Of a stretch of DNA of 64,000 nucleotides, positions 1 to 9,697 are shown piece by piece. The notes below the pieces were generated by a model. That model saw only the letters and a list, made by a program, of their open reading frames with translations, did no database searches and was not told the DNA's origin. A program made the translations under genes and the position numbers. The DNA lies in NCBI GenBank assembly GCA_035798135.1, contig JAPFBR010000002.1, forward strand, positions 310,001-374,000. Direction: 5' to 3'. This stretch comes from Sediminicola sp035798135 (GTDB lineage: Bacteria; Bacteroidota; Bacteroidia; Flavobacteriales; Flavobacteriaceae). The first letter of the stretch is position 1; each line of letters opens with the position of its first letter.

Positions 1-1
1 C

Positions 2-2116
2 AACCTTCCGATGCTTCCTGAAAAATTCCAGACCAAGGTGGTGGAGAATTCGGGGATTCAAAAGCAGTTTAAAATTGTAAAAAAATTGTTTGACCAGGCA
101 GAATTGGTCATCAACTGTGGGGATGCGGGGCAGGAAGGAGAACTTATTCAGCGATGGGTAATGCATCAGGCCAATTATAAAGGAGAAGTAAAGCGCCTTT
201 GGATTTCTTCTTTGACAACTGAGGCCATTAAAGAGGGGTTCAATAATCTTAAACCTTCCCAAGCCTTTGATAACCTGTATTATGCAGGTTTTTCTAGGGC
301 CATAGGGGATTGGCTATTAGGAATGAACGCCACCCGCTTATATACTTTAAAACACGGCGGTTATAAGCAAATGCTTTCTGTTGGCCGCGTACAGACCCCA
401 ACGCTGGCCATGGTGGTCAATAGATTTAAGGAAATTGAGAATTTTAAACCCCTACCCTACTGGGAATTGCAAACCATGTATAGGGAAACCTTGTTTAGCT
501 ATGAAGAAGGCCGCTTTCTTAATATGGAAGATGGGGAAGCTATGGCCCAAAAAGTAAAGGGAGAAGATTTTGAAATTGTTTCCATAAGTAAGAAAAAGGG
601 CAAGGAATATGCCCCCAAACTGTTCGATCTAACGGGCCTACAGGTATATTGTAACACCAAATTTGGATTTACAGCCGATGAGACCTTAAAAATGGTGCAG
701 AAGTTATATGAACAGAAAGTAGTTACCTATCCCAGGGTAGACACTACTTTTTTGCCCAATGATGTTTATCCCAAAGTGCCCGGTATCCTGCAAAAACTGA
801 CGCATTATTCAGAACTTATCCAAACCCTGCTAGGTAAAAAAATACGGAAGTCGTCCAAGGTCTTTAATGATAGCAAGGTTACGGACCACCACGCCATTAT
901 ACCAACCGGGGTTCAAATAAAACTTCAATACAACCAGCAGCAGGTATATGATGCTGTTGTAAAAAGGTTCATTGCCGTTTTTTACGAGGATTGTCAGGTA
1001 GCAAATACCACTGTAATAGGGAAAGTGGATACCATTGCCTTTAAAACAACGGGCAAAGAGATTTTATCCAAGGGATGGAAGGTTGTTTTTGAAAATCCAG
1101 AAGCGAAAACCAAGGAAGCTGGAATATTACCAACTTTTGTCAAAGGAGAAAAAGGACCACATGAACCTTCGTTTTTGGAAAAACAGACCAACCCACCCAA
1201 ACAATTTACAGAAGCTACGCTGCTACGGGCCATGGAAACAGCAGGAAAACAAGTAGATGATGATGAAATGAGGGAATTGATGAAGGATAACGGAATTGGT
1301 CGCCCATCTACCCGTGCCAACATTATTGAAACCTTGTTTAGACGTAAATATATTAAACGCAATAAAAAACAAGTCCTTCCTACTCCAACAGGTATCCAAT
1401 TGATAGATACAATTCAAAACGACATGCTAAAATCTGCGGAACTTACGGGACAATGGGAAAAGCAATTGAAGGATATAGAAAAAGGTAATTTTAATGCGGG
1501 TACGTTCATTGCCAACATGAAAAAAATGGTGGATGATCTTGTCTATGAAGTCCGGAGTGAAACCACCCGCGCCAATATTTCCCATTCCGTTGGGCCAGCG
1601 ACAACCAAAGCAACTGAGATTGTCACCCAAAAAATGGGTATCACAGCTGAATCCTGTCCGAAGTGCAAACGTGGTACGCTCTTAATAGGAAAAGCTGCAT
1701 ATGGATGTAGTTTCTATACGAAAGGATGTGATTTTGTGCTGCCCTTTACCTTTTTAGAGAAAAAGATATCGGAAAAGCAATGGCTTCGTTTACTTCGAAA
1801 AGGCTGTACCGTAAACTTAAAAGGTTTTAAGAATGATAGTTTGGACAAGGAGGGTTCAGAGGGCCTGATAAGATTTAGCGATGCCTTTCAGTTGGTTTTT
1901 GAAGCCAAAAAGAAAGTGGAGAAGGTTCCTGATACCTTGACCTGCCCAAAATGCAAAAAAGGTGCTATAATCAAAGGAAAATCAGCATATGGTTGTAGTG
2001 CATATAAAAATGGCTGTGATTTTAGATATAGTTTTGATGACATAAAATCTAAGGCAGCCAATCGGCCTTTGACCAAAGAACTTGTCTCTTCCATTTTGAC
2101 GGAAGGCCATTCATAG
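2..2116 (+). CDS. topB: DNA topoisomerase III, 5' end cut by the window
   Basis: Type IA topoisomerase that cuts and passes single DNA strands and works with RecQ-type helicases; acts in the cytoplasm on DNA. The reading frame is open from the first bases, so the first ~90 residues of the Toprim domain lie outside. Counting from the first internal ATG (base 11), the Toprim acidic motif GDAGQEGELI is near residue 37 and the active-site tyrosine in TYPRVDT is about residue 240; FRRKYI and GIGRPSTRA motifs follow. The C terminus carries two zinc-ribbon-like repeats, each CPKC...GC.....GCDF (from ~550 and ~640). A recQ gene is 25 kb away on the same strand. Very sure of family; only the true start is unknown. 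Confidence 0.96.
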   Translation, partial: NLPMLPEKFQTKVVENSGIQKQFKIVKKLFDQAELVINCGDAGQEGELIQRWVMHQANYKGEVKRLWISSLTTEAIKEGFNNLKPSQAFDNLYYAGFSRAIGDWLLGMNATRLYTLKHGGYKQMLSVGRVQTPTLAMVVNRFKEIENFKPLPYWELQTMYRETLFSYEEGRFLNMEDGEAMAQKVKGEDFEIVSISKKKGKEYAPKLFDLTGLQVYCNTKFGFTADETLKMVQKLYEQKVVTYPRVDTTFLPNDVYPKVPGILQKLTHYSELIQTLLGKKIRKSSKVFNDSKVTDHHAIIPTGVQIKLQYNQQQVYDAVVKRFIAVFYEDCQVANTTVIGKVDTIAFKTTGKEILSKGWKVVFENPEAKTKEAGILPTFVKGEKGPHEPSFLEKQTNPPKQFTEATLLRAMETAGKQVDDDEMRELMKDNGIGRPSTRANIIETLFRRKYIKRNKKQVLPTPTGIQLIDTIQNDMLKSAELTGQWEKQLKDIEKGNFNAGTFIANMKKMVDDLVYEVRSETTRANISHSVGPATTKATEIVTQKMGITAESCPKCKRGTLLIGKAAYGCSFYTKGCDFVLPFTFLEKKISEKQWLRLLRKGCTVNLKGFKNDSLDKEGSEGLIRFSDAFQLVFEAKKKVEKVPDTLTCPKCKKGAIIKGKSAYGCSAYKNGCDFRYSFDDIKSKAANRPLTKELVSSILTEGHS

Positions 2117-2179
2117 CTTTGCCCGACAAAATAAGGAGTGATTGACGGTACGCCTTCTTCGATCATGTATCACGCAAAA

Positions 2180-3874
2180 TTACCAGCTTCCGCCACCACC
2201 ACCACCAAAACCACCGCCTGAGGAACCTCCGCCAGAAGAACTACTGCTTTGGGGAGAACTCACCATGGTAGACTGGGTAGCAGCCATCGATTTTGAAAAG
2301 GATTTGGAAAAACTGTGCATCGTTAAAGCATTGGAAGAAGTGGATGTATACCAGGATGGAGGGGGAATACTCAAATCATCAAATTTTTTGGCCCATTTTT
2401 CAAATAATCCAAAGGATAAGGCATATCCCATAGTACTTTCAAAATAGTTGGGATCATCCTTCAACAACATTTTTAGCTTGTTCTCCTCCGCCACTTTTAT
2501 AAATTGACGAAAGCCTTTTAATTCAGACAGGACCCGATTCCCTATATCATTTTTCTTAATCATATAGGCATTTAGAATAATCAACAGCACACAGGTCAAC
2601 ACTACGGCAACGGCTGCCAAGGGCCCCCATACAAATAAGGCAATTGCGGTAAGAAATATGGCCATTGTTACCAAACCAAAGTATAATATGGTCTGCACTT
2701 TTTTAGATTCCACTACATAATATGGCTGTGCTGATTGTTTTAATTGGCTTTTGGCACTATTCATCTTGGTATAGAAAGTATCTTTAAGACTGCTCACCAG
2801 TATTTCTGTGGGAGCCATTTGTTCTCCACTCCCAAATAAGCCATTAAAAATTTCTTTTTCATAAGAGGGCGAATTGTCCGGTAGGTGTCCAATTCTGATT
2901 AGTTTGGTATCCTTACTTCCAAACCAACCTTTTTTAGGGGTTTCCTCCATTTTTATAAGTCCTCTTGCTCCCCAATAGGGTATTAAAGAAATAAGATCAG
3001 AAGTATCCTCCCGATCATTGATTAGAAAACCAACCATAGCAGGATCCATATCCTTTGGAGGATAATAACTTGTGGTAGTTACCACCTTATCATCCCTTCC
3101 AAATTTTCGCCATAATGCATAAAAGCCAATGATCAATAGGCCCACAAGGAATGACCATCCATATTGCTCCCAAAAGGGCCAAAAGGGCTTTTCTTCGGTA
3201 ATAGAATTGGGTGGAAGGTTAATCATTACTGTCACACTTTGTCCAGGACGGGATATAAAGTTGTTACTACTGGTTCCGGAGAAACCGTCATTGGTGTAGT
3301 ACACCTTAAAATCCTTACTGATAGCTGTGGTACCTTTATCACCGGAATATACAAAGCAATTTTCTTGACTTATGGAAATATTTTCCGGCACATGAACTCG
3401 GAAACTTATTTGTTCAAAATTGGCACTCCAACCATCCGGTTTAATGTTCCAATAAAATCGTATTTGGCTTTCCTCAAATAAAAAAGCATGGTGTACCCTA
3501 TATTTTATCTCATAATGTTGTGGCCCCACAAGAGTGATGTCCTTATCCCCTATTTTTATGTCCATATTGTCCTGAAGCTTTTGAACAAAATCAAAGGGGA
3601 CATCAAATTTATAATTAGGGACTTTAATATGGCTGATTCTTATTTTTCGCTTTTCTTTCTTGCCTTCGAAATTGAGTAGGTCATATTGGGTTTGTATTGT
3701 TCTATAGATTCCGTGTTTTGGAATATCAAAATTGAGGTCATAATTTTCAATCACATCAAAATAACCCTCCTTCTCGATGGTTATATCCACGGTATAATTG
3801 GTGACCGTAAAATCTTGGGCATTGCTGCTGGTAATGACAAATAAGATCGTAAAAAGGACAAGAAACTTTTTCAT
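2180..3874 (-). CDS. DUF2207 membrane protein with Gly-rich tail
   Basis: Predicted membrane protein of the DUF2207 family, function unknown. An N-terminal signal peptide (MKKFLVLFTILFVITSSNAQ) leads into a ~200-residue extracytoplasmic beta domain, a first membrane helix near residue 240 (FLVGLLIIGFYALW), a cytoplasmic part, then two closely spaced helices around 395-440. The last ~25 residues are only Ser and Gly plus a final Trp, the usual end of this family. The start codon overlaps the stop of the upstream LemA gene by one base (TAATG), so the pair is translationally coupled. LemA/DUF2207 pairs are widespread in bacteria, but their role is not established. Confidence 0.9.
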   Translation of the reverse strand: MKKFLVLFTILFVITSSNAQDFTVTNYTVDITIEKEGYFDVIENYDLNFDIPKHGIYRTIQTQYDLLNFEGKKEKRKIRISHIKVPNYKFDVPFDFVQKLQDNMDIKIGDKDITLVGPQHYEIKYRVHHAFLFEESQIRFYWNIKPDGWSANFEQISFRVHVPENISISQENCFVYSGDKGTTAISKDFKVYYTNDGFSGTSSNNFISRPGQSVTVMINLPPNSITEEKPFWPFWEQYGWSFLVGLLIIGFYALWRKFGRDDKVVTTTSYYPPKDMDPAMVGFLINDREDTSDLISLIPYWGARGLIKMEETPKKGWFGSKDTKLIRIGHLPDNSPSYEKEIFNGLFGSGEQMAPTEILVSSLKDTFYTKMNSAKSQLKQSAQPYYVVESKKVQTILYFGLVTMAIFLTAIALFVWGPLAAVAVVLTCVLLIILNAYMIKKNDIGNRVLSELKGFRQFIKVAEENKLKMLLKDDPNYFESTMGYALSFGLFEKWAKKFDDLSIPPPSWYTSTSSNALTMHSFSKSFSKSMAATQSTMVSSPQSSSSSGGGSSGGGFGGGGGGSW

Positions 3875-4434
3875 TAAGAAAAATCTACTTTTACATTTTC
3901 TCTAGTGGCCTCCTCGGTTTCAAAGTAGTCGAAATGCTGGTACTTGGCCATCCCGGCAATCAATACCCCAGGAATGCTTTCTCCATACGTATTGTTTTCC
4001 CGTACCGATCCGTTGTAATAACGACGGCTTCTTTCGAGGTTTTCTTCTATGAGGTTCAACTTTTCTTGAAGGTCCAAATAATTGACATTGGCCTTAAGTT
4101 CAGGATATGCTTCCCCTAATGCGAAAATGCTCCTTAAGCTCTGCTGTAATTGGTTTTCCGCTTTTATTTGAGCATTGATATCCCCCGTAGGAACGGCCAT
4201 TGCTGCGTTACGGGCGTTGATGACGGCCTCCAATGTGGATTTTTCATGTTTGGCGTATCCTTTTACTGTTTCAACAAGATTGGGAATCAAATCGTATCGT
4301 CGCTTCAGTGCCACATCAATATTGCTCCAAGCATCTTTGACCAGATTTCTGTTTTTTGCAAATTTGTTGAAAATACTTATAAATAGGAAGACAAATAAGG
4401 CAATGATTCCGAAGAGGACAAGTAAAGTGGACAT
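3874..4434 (-). CDS. LemA family protein
   Basis: 186 residues, the usual LemA length. One N-terminal membrane helix (residues ~2-22) is followed by a helical domain with family motifs: NLVKDAWSNIDVALKRRYDLIPNL-type core near 31-52, then YPELKAN and a C-terminal segment with ENNTYGESIPG. The conserved RRYDLIPNLVETVKGYA stretch identifies the family clearly. It is the first gene of a two-gene unit with the DUF2207 protein (one-base TAATG overlap). Function is unknown in bacteria beyond membrane association. Confidence 0.93.
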   Translation of the reverse strand: MSTLLVLFGIIALFVFLFISIFNKFAKNRNLVKDAWSNIDVALKRRYDLIPNLVETVKGYAKHEKSTLEAVINARNAAMAVPTGDINAQIKAENQLQQSLRSIFALGEAYPELKANVNYLDLQEKLNLIEENLERSRRYYNGSVRENNTYGESIPGVLIAGMAKYQHFDYFETEEATRENVKVDFS

Positions 4435-4602
4435 GGCGTGTTATTTTATGGATTACTGCCCCTAATTTACCTAAATTATCAATGGGTTTAAAAGAAAACA
4501 AGGATTATGTATTAGCAACCATAAATGCCGTTTGTCTAGTAGTTAATCTTATATATACTGATTCAAAAATTCCAAAACAAACAGCCGCTGCCAAACCATA
4601 TG

Positions 4603-5739
4603 TTAGTGGGATTCCGCTACTTTTTGCAATAGTTCCGTTGTACTGGTAATGATTCCTGCCCCTTCCGGCTCGTTGGTAAAGTTTACTACAATGGTGTAGT
4701 TAGGTTTGGGCATATGAATCCATACTGTACCCCAAAAACCACGATGCATATAACCAGGAATGCCCATAACTCCTTCCTTACTGAGTCCCATTCTATAATC
4801 TTCCGATTCTGCCCCATTGGGCAAAGTGCCTGGATCCTCTAGCATAGTTGTAAGGGTTTCTGGGTTTTTATAGATCTGCCCATTAAAAAGCGCATCAAAA
4901 AAGACAGCCAAGTCTTTAGTGGTGGAAGAAATACCCCCACCCCCAAAAAGGTCTATAGAATTATCCAATGTTGTGGCATCATAATCTCCTATGTAACGGT
5001 GCACGGGAGCTAAAATCCCGGCTGGTGGATCTTCCTGACCTTCCATCCATGTAGATTTTAGCCCTAAGGCATCATAATCCAACAATTTGCGTAGCGCCTG
5101 TGCCAAGGATTGTCCAGTAACTTTTTCTATAATTTCCCCCAGCACTATATATCCCGTATCGCTATAACCATATACTTCCCCAGGGGTCCCTAAAGGATTG
5201 CCCGCATCCATAGCAAACTTGAGCTGTTGGGTTCGTGTCCATCTTTTGGTAGGATTTTTAAGAATGCTGTCTATATAGAATGTATTCCCTTCGGCATAGT
5301 TGAACAGACCACTTCTATGCTGTAGACAATGCTTTATTGTTATGGCTGTGGGGTCGTAGCCGTCTGCTGTGAGGAGTTGCAGATGCTCCTCTGACAAGTA
5401 AGGGGCAATGGAATCTTCCAAGTTCAATTTTTTCTCTTCCTGAAGGCGTAAAATCGCCGTTGCCACAAAAGTTTTGGTTACACTGGCAATTCTGAAGGGC
5501 TGCTCGGCTGAAAGTTTTTGCAACTTTTCCTTGCTGTCATACCCTGAGGCGCCCGACCACAAGATATTTAGTTTTGGGGCTAAGACCGTCATGGAAACCC
5601 CTGAGAGTTGATTACTTTTTTTCTTTACAGCCTTATCTAAAATGGACTGAAAGGAGGCCGGATTATTTGGTGCCGTTTTACATCCCAAAAATGAGATGGC
5701 AATTAGGACAATTAGTATATGATATTTCATATTAGACAC
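4603..5739 (-). CDS. Serine hydrolase lipoprotein (beta-lactamase/DD-peptidase fold)
   Basis: Penicillin-binding/class C beta-lactamase-like serine hydrolase, probably an envelope esterase or peptidase; the substrate cannot be read from sequence. Lipobox ISFLGC gives lipidation at Cys20. The catalytic S-x-x-K is Ser86-Val-Thr-Lys89. The second motif is YSD at 192-194 in place of Y-x-N, and an HRGFWGT segment near 344 occupies the K-T-G/H-x-G position. Length 378 aa is typical. It is monocistronic with about 170 bp on its 3' side before the LemA promoter region. A true beta-lactamase is unlikely given the YSD motif and lipoprotein form. Confidence 0.88.
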   Translation of the reverse strand: MSNMKYHILIVLIAISFLGCKTAPNNPASFQSILDKAVKKKSNQLSGVSMTVLAPKLNILWSGASGYDSKEKLQKLSAEQPFRIASVTKTFVATAILRLQEEKKLNLEDSIAPYLSEEHLQLLTADGYDPTAITIKHCLQHRSGLFNYAEGNTFYIDSILKNPTKRWTRTQQLKFAMDAGNPLGTPGEVYGYSDTGYIVLGEIIEKVTGQSLAQALRKLLDYDALGLKSTWMEGQEDPPAGILAPVHRYIGDYDATTLDNSIDLFGGGGISSTTKDLAVFFDALFNGQIYKNPETLTTMLEDPGTLPNGAESEDYRMGLSKEGVMGIPGYMHRGFWGTVWIHMPKPNYTIVVNFTNEPEGAGIITSTTELLQKVAESH

Positions 5740-6208
5740 TTTGTAAGGAAAACCTATTTACGATACGCATGTTGACAACAGGGGAATTAAGTGTAAATTT
5801 AATACTTTGTGGTAAATAATACATCAGTATGCTAAAAGAGCTAAGAGATCTTGATCATAAATAAAGAGTTGAAATTAAGAAAGTGATTCAAAACATGAAT
5901 CAGGATTAAATCGATAATATCTTTCCATAATAGCCATAAATATAGGATGTGTTTTGGTCACCTGGTCCTAATCAAGTTATCCTAATTTTTTCTGAATGTT
6001 CTGATTCCTATAGCCATTATTGTTTTTGATCATAGCTGGATTGATACTCATTTACAAATAGAAGAACCTAGGGCAGATATATAATAACTATACATTGAAA
6101 TAACTAAAATGGATATTGGTGGCGAGTTGAGAACTAAGAAAAAGCCAGTACATAGCTGTTATGACTTTTTTTAATTGAGAGTTATCTTATTCTGCCTATA
6201 GTATGATC
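5740..6208. other. 469-bp gene-free stretch
   Basis: AT-rich spacer between the serine hydrolase and lpxD. Only frames of 35 codons or fewer occur (for example a 24-codon ATG frame on the minus strand), none with a family signature. No terminator-like hairpin or promoter box was found. It may hold decayed sequence, but nothing can be identified. Confidence 0.5.
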
Positions 6209-7201
6209 CTAGTTTTTGGCAAGTTTTCGTAAAGCTACCCATTGTTTTAGCATTTCTCTGGAATCACATGCCGGGTATCCAAGCACGGTCTTACCGGCAG
6301 CGACATCGTTCATTACGCCCGAACCGGCACCTACTATGGCTCCAGATTCAATCACAGTATGATCTTTTATGGAGGCGCTACCGCCTATCATTACACCATC
6401 TCCAAGGGTTACCGAACCTGCTAAACCACTGTGGCCCGCCATAATACAAAAACGGCCCATTACAGAATTATGGCCGATCTGAACCAAATTGTCAATCTTA
6501 CAACCATCCCCAATAATTGTTGAGCTAAATTTTCCACGGTCCACACAGGAATTAGATCCAATTTCCACAAGGTTGCCTATGACCACATTTCCTATTTGGG
6601 GAATTTTCACCAATCCCCTACCATCATCACTGGGGCGATAGCCAAAGCCATCTGCTCCTATGCTCACATTGGTATGGAAGATACATTGGGCACCAATCTC
6701 GGTACGTTCCCGTATAACGGTCCCCGACCAAATTACGGTCTGAGGGCCTACTGTAGTGTCATCATAAATGCAAACGTTTGGATAAAGGACAACCCCATCT
6801 GCCAAAACAACATTTTTTCCCACATAACTATTGGCACCAATTTTCACTCCTTTACCAATCTTGGCCGATTCATGGATTACAGCTGTAGGATGTATTTCGA
6901 TATCAAATTGTGGAGGTCCAGGATCAAATTCTTCCAATAATTTGGCCATTGCCAAATCGGCATTTTTCACCTTGATAAAGGCCCGCCCTTCACCCGGTTC
7001 TATACGGATATTTTCATTTACGATTGCAGCACTGGCCTTGGAGGAATCCCATAAACGCTCGTATTTGATGCTGCCTATAAAGGTCATTTGGTGAGGTTTG
7101 GCATTTTTTAATTGTTCCAATCCATCTATCTTTTGGGTAGTATCACCTACCAATTCCCCATTTAATATGGTATTGATTTCTTTAACGGAATATGATTTCA
7201 T
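6209..7201 (-). CDS. lpxD: UDP-3-O-acylglucosamine N-acyltransferase
   Basis: Third step of lipid A synthesis: transfers a hydroxyacyl chain from acyl-ACP to the 2-amino group of UDP-3-O-acyl-glucosamine, in the cytoplasm. Residues 1-95 form the LpxD N-terminal uridine-binding domain (AKPHQMTFIGS). From ~100 to ~315 there are left-handed beta-helix hexapeptide repeats (IGANSYVGKN, IGADGFGYR, VEIGSNSCVDRG). The catalytic histidine is His244 in QIGHNSVMGR. 330 aa is a normal length. It stands alone, not next to other lpx genes, so it could be a second LpxD copy, as some Bacteroidota have. Confidence 0.94.
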   Translation of the reverse strand: MKSYSVKEINTILNGELVGDTTQKIDGLEQLKNAKPHQMTFIGSIKYERLWDSSKASAAIVNENIRIEPGEGRAFIKVKNADLAMAKLLEEFDPGPPQFDIEIHPTAVIHESAKIGKGVKIGANSYVGKNVVLADGVVLYPNVCIYDDTTVGPQTVIWSGTVIRERTEIGAQCIFHTNVSIGADGFGYRPSDDGRGLVKIPQIGNVVIGNLVEIGSNSCVDRGKFSSTIIGDGCKIDNLVQIGHNSVMGRFCIMAGHSGLAGSVTLGDGVMIGGSASIKDHTVIESGAIVGAGSGVMNDVAAGKTVLGYPACDSREMLKQWVALRKLAKN

Positions 7202-7359
7202 TAGTGTAGATTAAGTGATATTATCATGTGAAAGGCCTAAATATAGCCCTATTTTTAAATTCCTAACCAAGGTTGCCACATTTTTGATTGGTTATGGTTT
7301 TTCAAGCCCTAATTATTTAATTGATCTAACCACCTGATGGTTAAGATTGACTGATGGGC

Positions 7360-8214
7360 CTATTGTGTAAACGTTTCGGCCAATAGGGTCTTTAGTTCCG
7401 CCCATGATTTTTCATCCGCCTCCTTTTGGTAGGCCAAGGGAAGGTTAAATTTAATTCCTAGTGAATCCGCATCTTTACTTGTAAAGGCATGCTTTGCATC
7501 TGGATAGGCGATGTACTTATAGTCGGCATTAATGCTATCCATGGCTGCCTTATAAGCCACTACCGATTCTGGTGAAACAAAGGGATCTGCAGCTCCATTG
7601 CATACCAATACCCTTGCCTTTAATTTTTCATTGGGCATTACGGGAAGTTGTACGCCACTGTGGAAAGCAGCAACGGCATCTAGATCTGCCCCTAGATCTG
7701 CCATTGTCAATACGACACTGCCCCCGAAACAATATCCAATAGCCGCAATTTCATCGGCATTTACATGAGGATCGGCCTTTAAAACGGTCATTGCCGCATC
7801 AAACCGGGCCTTAGCGACATCTATATTTTTCATGACCATCCCCGAGAATTTCCCTGCATCCTCTGGGTGTTGTGCCTGTTTTCCATCCCCGTACATATCT
7901 ACAGCAAGCGCAACATAGCCCAGTTCTGCGAGCATATCAGCACGTTCACGGGTATACTCATTATGACCCCACCATTCATGGACTACAATCACTCCAGGTC
8001 TTTTACCCTTTTTATTTTCATCATAGGCCAAGTACCCCTTCATTTGGGTATCATTCGTAGCATAACTAACCTCATTGCCAATCACATTGGCTTGCAAGGT
8101 AACCTCCATTGCCTCCATGTTATCTGAAGCACTTTTTTTAGGTTCTGATTTACAACTTATCAGGGTGATTGTGCACCCGATGAGCAAAACAAATATTTTT
8201 AAATTCTTGAACAT
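7360..8214 (-). CDS. Dienelactone hydrolase family lipoprotein
   Basis: Alpha/beta hydrolase of the dienelactone hydrolase family, anchored in the envelope: the lipobox LISC places the lipidated Cys at 21. The catalytic triad is visible: Cys162 in GYCFGGS, Asp210 in NGAADPF, His242 in DAKHAFTS. GVIVVHEWWGHNEYTRE (residues ~74-90) is the oxyanion-side motif. Family members open lactone rings or cleave esters; the natural substrate of secreted flavobacterial versions is not known. Monocistronic. Confidence 0.92.
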   Translation of the reverse strand: MFKNLKIFVLLIGCTITLISCKSEPKKSASDNMEAMEVTLQANVIGNEVSYATNDTQMKGYLAYDENKKGKRPGVIVVHEWWGHNEYTRERADMLAELGYVALAVDMYGDGKQAQHPEDAGKFSGMVMKNIDVAKARFDAAMTVLKADPHVNADEIAAIGYCFGGSVVLTMADLGADLDAVAAFHSGVQLPVMPNEKLKARVLVCNGAADPFVSPESVVAYKAAMDSINADYKYIAYPDAKHAFTSKDADSLGIKFNLPLAYQKEADEKSWAELKTLLAETFTQ

Positions 8215-8327
8215 GACTTTAAAATTATATGGTTATCCATTAAAAAAAATCAAACGGACAATAAGTTACGATTTTATAGGGATTTAATAAACTCGCTCCC
8301 TCCAAACTTTAGATTTGACACCATAAG

Positions 8328-9638
8328 TTATAGCAGCGTTACCCTTACCTTCTTTTTCTTTAGCCTTGTGTTGTTCAATTTCTTAATTAAATCCTCGGCA
8401 AGGGTCACGGGAACGGCCACAAACGTACAGTCATTCTTTAGTTCTATGATTCCCAGTTGATCCTTGTTGATATTCCCTTGTTTGAAGAATAATCCCGCAA
8501 TATCCCCTTTGGAAATTTTATCCTTTCTTCCACCGGATATAAAAAGAGTTTGCCAATACTGGGCTTTTTTAGGGGCCTTTTTGGAAATATCCAGCACAGG
8601 GGCATTGGTTATGAAATCAGGTAAATTTTCATCTGCCCATTTGATTACGTAGGCCGTTCCTTTTGAATTTACTCTAGCCGTCCTTCCATTTCTATGGATG
8701 AATTCTTCATTCTTATATGGGAATTCGTAATGGACAATAAACTTCATTTCAGGAATATCGATACCTCTCGCGGCCAGATCTGTTGCCACAATTACTTGAT
8801 TGGTGCCATTCCTGAATTTGATTAAGGACCGTTCCCTGTCCTTTTGCTCCATATCTCCATGGAAACAGCCATGGCTGATCTTATTGCGTTCCAAGAAAGT
8901 GCTCAACTTCTCCACGTTTTCCCTGAGGTTACAAAAAATGATCCCTGGTTGGTTCCCAATATGATTCAGAAGGTCCAAAAGTGTCTTTTGTTTGTTTTGT
9001 GAAGCTGAAACTACTGTTTTAATGGCCAGTTTTGAATTTTCTTCTTGTAAATAGTCAAGAATGATAGGCTTGTCCAATCGTACAAAAGTAGGTACTTTGA
9101 CTCCATGTGTGGCAGAAGTAAGGATACGCTTATTGATACTGGGCAACATCCCAATAATATATTTCATCTCTTCCTCGAAACCAACCTGTAAGGATTTGTC
9201 AAATTCATCCAAGACAAGGGTTTTGATATATTTGGTGGAGAAGCGCTCGTTATCAAAATGATCGGCAATCCTGCCCGGGGTTCCAATTAGAATAGCTGGA
9301 GTGTGTTTTAGTTCCAATTTGTCCTTGGCCATGGCCCTTCCTCCATAAACGGCATTGACCTTATATCCCGATCCCATTTCACGGATCACCTGTTCTATCT
9401 GAATTGCCAATTCGCGTGAAGGGACTAAAATCAAGGCTTGAATTTCCTCAGTCTCAGGATCCAATTGATCTATCAAAGGCAATAAAAAGGCCAAGGTCTT
9501 TCCGGTTCCCGTGGGCGAAAGAATTATGGTATTGGTATTGGTTTCGATGATGGAGAGTGCCTCTTCTTGCATAGGGTTTAACTGATGGATATTCAGTTTC
9601 TCCAATATGTCCTGTCGCTCTTTTATAGTATTTGCCAT
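8328..9638 (-). CDS. DEAD-box RNA helicase with DbpA-type RNA-binding domain
   Basis: ATP-dependent RNA helicase. Motifs in order: Walker A SPTGTGKT (~41), PSRELA, GTPGR, motif II, SATHG (motif III), RGIDIPEMK and HRNGRTAR. The C-terminal ~75 residues (KDKISKGDIAGLFF... to RVTLL) match the DbpA RNA-binding domain that directs E. coli DbpA to 23S rRNA, so a role in 50S assembly is likely. Oddity: motif II reads DEFD rather than DEAD. It lies 3' of another DEAD-box gene on the same strand (59 bp between stop and start) and may be cotranscribed with it. Confidence 0.92.
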   Translation of the reverse strand: MANTIKERQDILEKLNIHQLNPMQEEALSIIETNTNTIILSPTGTGKTLAFLLPLIDQLDPETEEIQALILVPSRELAIQIEQVIREMGSGYKVNAVYGGRAMAKDKLELKHTPAILIGTPGRIADHFDNERFSTKYIKTLVLDEFDKSLQVGFEEEMKYIIGMLPSINKRILTSATHGVKVPTFVRLDKPIILDYLQEENSKLAIKTVVSASQNKQKTLLDLLNHIGNQPGIIFCNLRENVEKLSTFLERNKISHGCFHGDMEQKDRERSLIKFRNGTNQVIVATDLAARGIDIPEMKFIVHYEFPYKNEEFIHRNGRTARVNSKGTAYVIKWADENLPDFITNAPVLDISKKAPKKAQYWQTLFISGGRKDKISKGDIAGLFFKQGNINKDQLGIIELKNDCTFVAVPVTLAEDLIKKLNNTRLKKKKVRVTLL

Positions 9639-9697
9639 GATGTATTTTTAGTGTTGAATGCTAACCAATCCGAAAAAAAATTGGTTGGTTCATCCTT

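Noticed and set aside
2142..2447. Proline-rich 101-codon frame on the plus strand
   Set aside because: It is the antisense of the Ser/Gly-rich tail of the DUF2207 gene; the poly-Pro is a mirror of poly-Gly codons.
4603..5739. Resistance beta-lactamase
   Set aside because: The SxxK enzyme is a lipoprotein with YSD in place of YxN and no KTG; more like an esterase/peptidase relative.
5740..6208. 24-codon minus frame MSINPAMIKNNNGYRNQNIQ... as a possible gene remnant
   Set aside because: No recognisable family and no likeness continuing past the stop, unlike the sigma-factor remnant.
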